NCBI GenBank assembly: GCA_963653155.1 | Contig: CAVJWR010000022.1 | Coordinates: forward strand, 1-36,211 | Length of the DNA stretch: 36,211 nt | Direction: 5' to 3' | Origin: UBA1731 sp963653155 | Lineage (GTDB): Bacteria; Verrucomicrobiota; Kiritimatiellia; RFP12; UBA1067 | Part shown: positions 31,677-36,211 of the stretch, in pieces | Position numbering within the stretch: the first letter of the stretch is position 1 | Layout: each line of letters opens with the position of its first letter | Made by a program: the position numbers and the translations under genes | The notes under the pieces: generated by a model | What the model saw: only the letters and a program-made list of their open reading frames with translations | Database searches by the model: none | What the model was told of the DNA's origin: nothing

Positions 31677-33892
31677 GGCTTCTGGCGACAGTCGCGGGAT
31701 GCCTGATCTCCGCACTTGCCGTTGCCGTTGGCGACCTGGATGTCGCGCGACAGGCGCTGAATGACGGGATGTGGGAGACGGCTCTCTCATCCGCAGACCT
31801 TGCCGCCACAAATGCCGCAGATCGCACTTCCGCGCGTCTCGTATCCCTTGAGGCTCTTGCGAGGCTCGGTCGGGACGCGGAGATCGAGCGTAGGCTATCC
31901 AGTTGGTCGGACGAGACCGACGAGCATTTCCGCTTCTGGCGGGCGCGTGCCCATGTGTGCGCCGGTGAGTTCAATTCGGCCTTGGAAACCCTTGATGCGC
32001 CTTTTGCGGACAAGGAACTCTTGCTGCCGGTGAGATTCCTGAAGGCCTGTTCCCTTGCCGCCATGAACAGGAAGACCGAGGCTCTCAGCCTCATTTCGCC
32101 CTGGAATTTCGATGGCATGCAGGGAATCGTATCTGAAGATGCCGGGCTTCTTATGGGCGAACTGCTCTCTGATGCGGGCCGTAATGCCGAGGCGTGCAGA
32201 CTACTGCGTCCACTCGCCGACCATGCCGAGCGCAGAGAGGTTCGGCTTCGCGCAGGATACCTGCTTGGCTTCGCGGAAATGGCGGATGAGTCGTCCCGCA
32301 CCGCCGGAGTCGCGCGGGTACGGGGGCTTCTCAGGTCTGCGCCGGGGGAAAAGGTATCCGTGCAGGCGGCAAGGACTTTTGCCGACAGCCTTTTGGCTTT
32401 TGGCGATGCCGCCGGGGCGGATGACGAGTATCGCAGATACCTTGAGATAGCCCCAGTGGCGGCGACAGATCCTGATATCCTCTCCAGACGTGGACGAGCG
32501 CTGTTTCTGCTTGGCCGCCATTCGGAGGCCGTCGGCTTTTTCGCGCGTGCCGAACAGCTTTCGACGAACCTGTCGATGAAGGCCACGGCGGCGTTCTGCC
32601 AGGCGGAGGCATTTCTTGCGGACAGGCATTACCCAGAAGCCGCCGAGTCGTTCGCGAGAAGCGCCGGGTATGGCGGCGATGGCGTGGAGCGGGCGCGGTT
32701 CGCGGAGGCGGATGCCCTGGAGCGTGCCGGGGACTCTGGGGCCGCAGAGTCGATATACGGCGAATTGGAGCGGCATGGCGGCAAATGGGGGGCGAAAGCC
32801 TCTCTGCGCCTTGCTGCGATAGACGTAAGACGGGGCAGGATAGGCGTTGCGGTGGATCGCTATGACGGGCTTATCGCATCCAACAGGCTTGCCGGCGCAG
32901 ATGTGACTGAAGCCTACCTCGGCAGGGGACGGGCATGCTACAAGGGATACCGCTTCGCCGAGGCTGCGGAGTCTTTCAAGGTCGTGGCGAAGCGGGCTCC
33001 GCAGATGTCCGACGAAATGCGGTTCCTTGAGGCGTTGTGCCTGTATGGGGCCGGGATGGACGTTGATGCGAAAGCTGTCGCGACATCCCTGATGTCATCA
33101 ACGAAAGACATGGATTTCCGCACGGATCTCATGCTATGGTGCGCAAAATACGAATACAACCACGGCAAGTATGAGGCTGCACGTACCTATTTCGAGACAT
33201 ACGCAAACCTCCGTCCAGACTCCCCCAATGCCGCTTCGGCGCTCTTGTGGGCAGCCAGATCGTCCGCCGCCATGATGGACTACTCCAAGGCTGTGGACTT
33301 CGCGACGATGGCGGCGAACACCGCTTCCACGAACCGGGAATTCTTCGTCGAGGTGCTGCTTGTGCAGGGCGAGGCCCTGATGGAGCTTGGCCGGTACGCG
33401 GAAGCGGCACAGCTTTTCGGCAGGGCTGCGACGCAGACGCCGGATGGGCCGAGCGCCATCAAGGCGGCGGTGCTCAAGGCGGATGCGCTCTATGCAATGG
33501 GGGCTGGGGACACAAAATGCTACGAGGAGGCGATCGCGGCGTACAGGGCCCTCCCCGACGGCAACGGCTTGGCTCCAGACCGCAGGATCGAGGTCGCGTT
33601 CAAGATTGGCCGCGCCCTGGAAAAGCTGCGGCGCACGAAGATGGCGATGGATCAGTACTACAAGAATGTGGTGCTCGCGTATTCCGAAGGCACGGAGAAG
33701 GGTATCCTGTTCGGCGAGGCCGCAAGGGCTTTCTTTGTCCGGGCAGCATTTTCGCTTGCCGACTACAGCGATTCGGCGGGCAACTACAAGGCGGCAATCT
33801 CGGTGCTTGAGAGGGTCGTGTCGGCGGATGTCCCGGCTTCGCGGGAGGCGAAGCGGCGCATCGCCGCAATCAGGAAGAAAGGTGGGGCTTGA
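31673..33892 (+). CDS. Secreted TPR-repeat protein linked to ExbB/ExbD
   Basis: This 739-residue protein starts at GTG 31673, in a GTGA overlap with era; the frame's earlier ATG lies inside era. The N-terminus (RLLATVAGCLISALAVAVG) is a signal peptide. The remainder is alanine-rich helical repeats of TPR type, for example GRHSEAVGFFARAEQLS, HYPEAAESFARSAGY, GYRFAEAAESFKVVAKRAP and GRYAEAAQLFGRAATQTP. It is probably periplasmic or attached to the outer membrane and acts as a protein-interaction scaffold. Its overlap with exbB suggests a shared envelope machine, as with TPR proteins near Tol systems. Confidence 0.8.
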   Translation: MRLLATVAGCLISALAVAVGDLDVARQALNDGMWETALSSADLAATNAADRTSARLVSLEALARLGRDAEIERRLSSWSDETDEHFRFWRARAHVCAGEFNSALETLDAPFADKELLLPVRFLKACSLAAMNRKTEALSLISPWNFDGMQGIVSEDAGLLMGELLSDAGRNAEACRLLRPLADHAERREVRLRAGYLLGFAEMADESSRTAGVARVRGLLRSAPGEKVSVQAARTFADSLLAFGDAAGADDEYRRYLEIAPVAATDPDILSRRGRALFLLGRHSEAVGFFARAEQLSTNLSMKATAAFCQAEAFLADRHYPEAAESFARSAGYGGDGVERARFAEADALERAGDSGAAESIYGELERHGGKWGAKASLRLAAIDVRRGRIGVAVDRYDGLIASNRLAGADVTEAYLGRGRACYKGYRFAEAAESFKVVAKRAPQMSDEMRFLEALCLYGAGMDVDAKAVATSLMSSTKDMDFRTDLMLWCAKYEYNHGKYEAARTYFETYANLRPDSPNAASALLWAARSSAAMMDYSKAVDFATMAANTASTNREFFVEVLLVQGEALMELGRYAEAAQLFGRAATQTPDGPSAIKAAVLKADALYAMGAGDTKCYEEAIAAYRALPDGNGLAPDRRIEVAFKIGRALEKLRRTKMAMDQYYKNVVLAYSEGTEKGILFGEAARAFFVRAAFSLADYSDSAGNYKAAISVLERVVSADVPASREAKRRIAAIRKKGGA

Positions 33893-34500
33893 TGATCTCG
33901 GTAATGCTTTCTGGAGGGCCGGTGCTGTGGACGATAGCGCTGATAGGGCTTGCCTCCACGGCCATATTCTTCGTCCGGTTCATTGACTTGCGGCGGGCGC
34001 ACGTTGTCTACGTGGATTTCATGGCGGGCGTGGCGAACCTCATCTCCAAGGAGAATGAGAGGGAGGCTTTGGCGATATGCGATGAGACCCCAACGCCGGT
34101 GGCGAGGGTGGTGGCGGCGGCGCTTCGGCATCGGCGCGAGTCGGCATCCGCAATCAGGGAGGCGGCAGAGGTTGCGGCAAGGGCAGAGGCCAGCCGGTTC
34201 TCGCGGCGCCTTTCCGTGCTGCAGACCGTCGCGCAGATATCGCCGCTTCTTGGGCTCTTTGGGACGATGGTCGGCTTTGCCCATGCCCTGGCGGCGATTT
34301 CGGGGAATGCCCTTGCCACGAGGGCGGACCTGATACCGGCCATGGGGCCTGCCCTTGCGTGTGCGGCCGCAGGGCTGCTCGTGGCCGTGTTCGTGCATGT
34401 CATGCACGCGTTGCTTAGGGCGAGGCTCAAGCACCTCGCGGCAGATCTCGATGCCACCGTGCGCGATATCGTGTCGAGGCTTGGAGGTGCGGGCGCATGA
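33892..34500 (+). CDS. exbB: ExbB/TolQ-family proton channel protein
   Basis: This 202-residue protein starts at ATG 33892, sharing one base with the preceding stop, after GGTGGGG. It has an N-terminal membrane segment (GGPVLWTIALIGLASTAIFFV), a cytoplasmic helical part, and two further segments. One holds the family motif LLGLFGTMVGFAHALAAIS, and the other is GPALACAAAGLLVAVFVHVM. ExbB/TolQ form a pentamer around ExbD/TolR dimers and use the proton gradient to move periplasmic partners. No TonB or TolA homologue is recognised nearby. Confidence 0.9.
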   Translation: MISVMLSGGPVLWTIALIGLASTAIFFVRFIDLRRAHVVYVDFMAGVANLISKENEREALAICDETPTPVARVVAAALRHRRESASAIREAAEVAARAEASRFSRRLSVLQTVAQISPLLGLFGTMVGFAHALAAISGNALATRADLIPAMGPALACAAAGLLVAVFVHVMHALLRARLKHLAADLDATVRDIVSRLGGAGA

Positions 34501-34928
34501 ATGGCGCATGGTTCAAGAGCCTCGTGCTGATGGCGCCATGGCTGACGCTTGTGCTGATCATGGCGATGTTCTCGTTCCTGTACAGTTCGCTTGCGCCCGC
34601 TCCTGCCGTGTCGCTCGACCTTCCTGATACTTCCATGTCGGATTCATCCAATCCCGGACTTGTGGCGTTGCTGCTTCCGGGCGGGGCGAACGGAACCCAG
34701 CCTGAAGGGAGTCTCGTGTTCTTTGATGATGCGCGGTATGTGCTTTCCGATCCGGCGAGCGGAGAAGGGCTCTCCAAGCGCCTTGGCGAACGCTCTTTCG
34801 AGACAAGGTGCGGAACGCTGACGCTTCTCTGCGACAGGCGGGTGCCTGCGGGAGACCTCATGCGCGTGATGGAGCTTGCGAGGAAGGTGCGCATATCGCA
34901 CGTCCAGGTTGCGGAGAAGCGGGACTGA
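34497..34928 (+). CDS. exbD: ExbD/TolR-family protein
   Basis: This 143-residue protein starts in a four-base overlap with exbB. It has one N-terminal membrane segment (APWLTLVLIMAMFSFLYSS) and a periplasmic domain ending in LTLLCDRRVPAGDLMRVMELARKVRISHVQVA, the typical last strand-helix-strand of ExbD. The membrane aspartate that carries protons in standard ExbD/TolR is not evident: the equivalent position, in PWLTLVLIM, is Thr. This could mean an altered mechanism, but the alignment here is by eye. Confidence 0.82.
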   Translation: MNGAWFKSLVLMAPWLTLVLIMAMFSFLYSSLAPAPAVSLDLPDTSMSDSSNPGLVALLLPGGANGTQPEGSLVFFDDARYVLSDPASGEGLSKRLGERSFETRCGTLTLLCDRRVPAGDLMRVMELARKVRISHVQVAEKRD

Positions 34929-35434
34929 TGCGCGATGCCGTCCATATCGTCGGGCTGCTTTCGCTGTTTGCCTTCTTGGGCATGCAGTTCCCCAGCGGCG
35001 CGGCGAAGCCTGCCCTGATGGCAGATGGGCGCGACAGGCCGTTCGCCTCTTTCGTCACGCTGTCGCCGGAAGCGTATGCGACTTGCCTTGATGCCGCTCG
35101 CACCTCATGGCAGGTGCGCAGCGAGGCCCGCAGCCGGTTGGCGATAGGACGGCTCGACTCGGGCATCCCGCTTCTCGACGATTCGATTGCGGCGCCGGAA
35201 TTCCCGATCATGAATGATGCGGCACCTGCCCCGTCACGGCTCCCGCCGCCTGACGTCGAGACATATTCGCTTTTGCCGTCCACGATGGGGATGGAGGTTC
35301 CGGCGCTCTCTACGAGGGCGATTGACGTACGCTCCGCAGGTTCGAGCGAAAAGGCCGGGAAATCGGCGGCATTCAGCCGCGAAGAGATGCTTTCCGTAGA
35401 TGGAATGAAAACACTCAAGGAGATCATGCAATGA
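34928..35434 (+). CDS. Unknown ExbBD-linked membrane-anchored protein
   Basis: This 168-residue protein starts at ATG 34928, overlapping the exbD stop by one base. One N-terminal hydrophobic segment (VHIVGLLSLFAFLGMQF) is followed by a polar, proline- and serine-rich region (APAPSRLPPPDVETYSLLP) and a short charged tail. The position after exbB-exbD is where TonB or TolA is often found, and a membrane anchor plus proline-rich stretch fits. However, there is no TonB C-terminal domain and the protein is short. I do not recognise a family. Its stop overlaps the pyrE start by four bases. Confidence 0.65.
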   Translation: MRDAVHIVGLLSLFAFLGMQFPSGAAKPALMADGRDRPFASFVTLSPEAYATCLDAARTSWQVRSEARSRLAIGRLDSGIPLLDDSIAAPEFPIMNDAAPAPSRLPPPDVETYSLLPSTMGMEVPALSTRAIDVRSAGSSEKAGKSAAFSREEMLSVDGMKTLKEIMQ

Positions 35435-36045
35435 CAGAGAAACAGGTCCTGAAATACTTCGAAGAGACGGGGGCGTTGCTGTCCGGACACTTCGAGCTCC
35501 GCTCAAAACTCCATTCAGACCGCTATTTCCAGTGTGCGAACGTGCTGCGCTATCCGCGTATAGCGGAGAAGCTTTGCAGGGAGGTCACGGCCCGCGCCGT
35601 CAAGAGCGGCAAGCTCGGCAAGCGGATTGACGGTGTGATCTCGCCGGCGGTAGGCGGAATCCTCGTCGGACACGAAGTCGCCCGGGCGTTGGACGTGAAG
35701 TGCGTGTTTGCCGAGAAGGTTCAGGATGGTGACAAAAAGGACGCAACCGGGAAGCCCCTGACGAAGCTGGCCATGCGCCGTTTCGCGCTCAAGAAGGGTG
35801 AGCGCTATGTGGTGGCTGAGGATGTAGTAACAAAGGGCGGTCGAGTGCAGGAGACCATAGATCTCGTGAAGGCAGCCGGCGCGAAGGTCGCGGGTGTCGT
35901 GGTTCTTTTGGATCGCAGTGCGGGGAAGGTCAAGTTCGGCAGGATCCCGATGTTCTCGCTTGTGCAGATGACCCCAGTGACGTGGGAACCCTCCGAATGC
36001 CCGTTGTGCAAGGCCGGCGGCAAGCCGTGCCATCCGGGATCGTGA
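35431..36045 (+). CDS. pyrE: Orotate phosphoribosyltransferase
   Basis: This 204-residue protein has SGHFELRSKLHSDRYFQCANVLR near the N-terminus and the PRPP-binding loop VVAEDVVTKGGRVQETIDLV near 128-147, with Thr-Lys-Gly-Gly replacing the more common Thr-Thr/Ser-Gly-Gly. It makes orotidine monophosphate from orotate and PRPP in pyrimidine synthesis. The C-terminus carries CPLCKAGGKPCHPGS; such a cysteine-containing tail occurs in one clade of PyrE. It is the last member of the overlapping run that begins at era. Confidence 0.93.
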   Translation: MTEKQVLKYFEETGALLSGHFELRSKLHSDRYFQCANVLRYPRIAEKLCREVTARAVKSGKLGKRIDGVISPAVGGILVGHEVARALDVKCVFAEKVQDGDKKDATGKPLTKLAMRRFALKKGERYVVAEDVVTKGGRVQETIDLVKAAGAKVAGVVVLLDRSAGKVKFGRIPMFSLVQMTPVTWEPSECPLCKAGGKPCHPGS

Positions 36046-36058
36046 CACGTGCCGTGAC

Positions 36059-36211
36059 ATGATAGCCGTAATTGACATCGCGGTCCTTTTGGCCGCCTAT
36101 GCCGCAGCGTTCTGCGTGCGGATGAACTTCGCGGAGCCGTTCGCCGGCTGGCATTCAGCATGCATCTCGTCGGTGTCGGCCTGCGCAGTGCAGATGGCGC
36201 TGGGTACGCTC
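36059..36211 (+). CDS. N-terminal part of a membrane protein, cut by window end
   Basis: Fifty-one codons are open from ATG 36059 to the window edge, 13 bases after pyrE. The start IAVIDIAVLLAAYAAAFCVRMNF is a membrane segment followed by Arg-Met-Asn-Phe. It resembles the first helix of polysaccharide-synthesis nucleotide-sugar epimerases of the CapD/WbpM type (D-x-x-L-L-x-x-A-Y-x-x-A-F-x-x-R). Too little is present for a firm call, and no clear ribosome-binding site is seen. Confidence 0.4.
   Translation, partial: MIAVIDIAVLLAAYAAAFCVRMNFAEPFAGWHSACISSVSACAVQMALGTL

Noticed and set aside
31673..31705. Lipobox VAGC in the TPR protein
   Set aside because: The cysteine is only residue 10, too close to the start for a normal lipoprotein signal; a cleaved or uncleaved ordinary signal is more likely.

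Overview
The window looks like a chromosomal contig from an uncultured member of the Planctomycetota-Verrucomicrobiota-Chlamydiota (PVC) group, most plausibly Kiritimatiellota or a near relative. The reasons are a Minf_1886-type protein, which is restricted to PVC bacteria; a Gram-negative lipid A pathway using LpxI; many secreted glycosidases without any SusC/SusD pair; a XylR-type (sugar-binding domain plus AraC helix-turn-helix) regulator; and a large low-complexity beta-solenoid surface protein. The taxonomic call is an inference from gene content. Two runs of ten N (1384-1393 and 2081-2090) are assembly gaps.

Left part (1-4900): the 3' part of a beta-solenoid surface protein, then an AAA+ ATPase of the DUF4143 type lying between two near-identical 57-bp direct repeats, each followed by a short palindromic hairpin. 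The second repeat forms the 3' end of a XylR-like regulator gene on the minus strand.

Carbohydrate region (4958-20398): read away from the regulator come a two-lobed SIS protein of the MurQ/GCKR superfamily, an MFS transporter, a secreted LamG protein, a secreted CBM/TIM-barrel protein, a GH42-like enzyme, an intracellular GH20-like enzyme, a secreted GH106-like rhamnosidase, and rlmB. A 168-bp composite repeat (heptamer arms around two hairpins) and an exported lipoprotein paralogue of the GH20-like enzyme follow. Together they suggest outer cleavage of a complex, possibly rhamnose-containing glycan, uptake of products by the MFS carrier, and processing of sugar phosphate or amino sugar by the SIS protein under XylR-type control. 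The substrate cannot be read from the sequence.

Housekeeping region (20408-36211): rpsO with a structured leader, pnp, a strong terminator, uvrB, tRNA-His, cmk, a Minf_1886-family gene, an RsgA lacking its zinc-binding C-terminus, an unknown minus-strand anchored protein, lpxI-lpxK, acpP, a terminator, then a tightly packed run era / TPR protein / exbB / exbD / unknown membrane protein / pyrE, in which each gene overlaps the next by 1-4 bases, and finally the start of a membrane protein cut by the window edge.

Promoters are unusually readable. Most have an extended -10 of the form TGN-TATAAT or a close variant. In four cases the -10 box ends only 7-8 bases before the start codon and no Shine-Dalgarno sequence is present, which predicts leaderless mRNAs. 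The most unusual material is the family of hairpin/short-tandem-repeat elements, the leaderless promoters, the zinc-finger-less RsgA and a tRNA-His with an altered T-loop.
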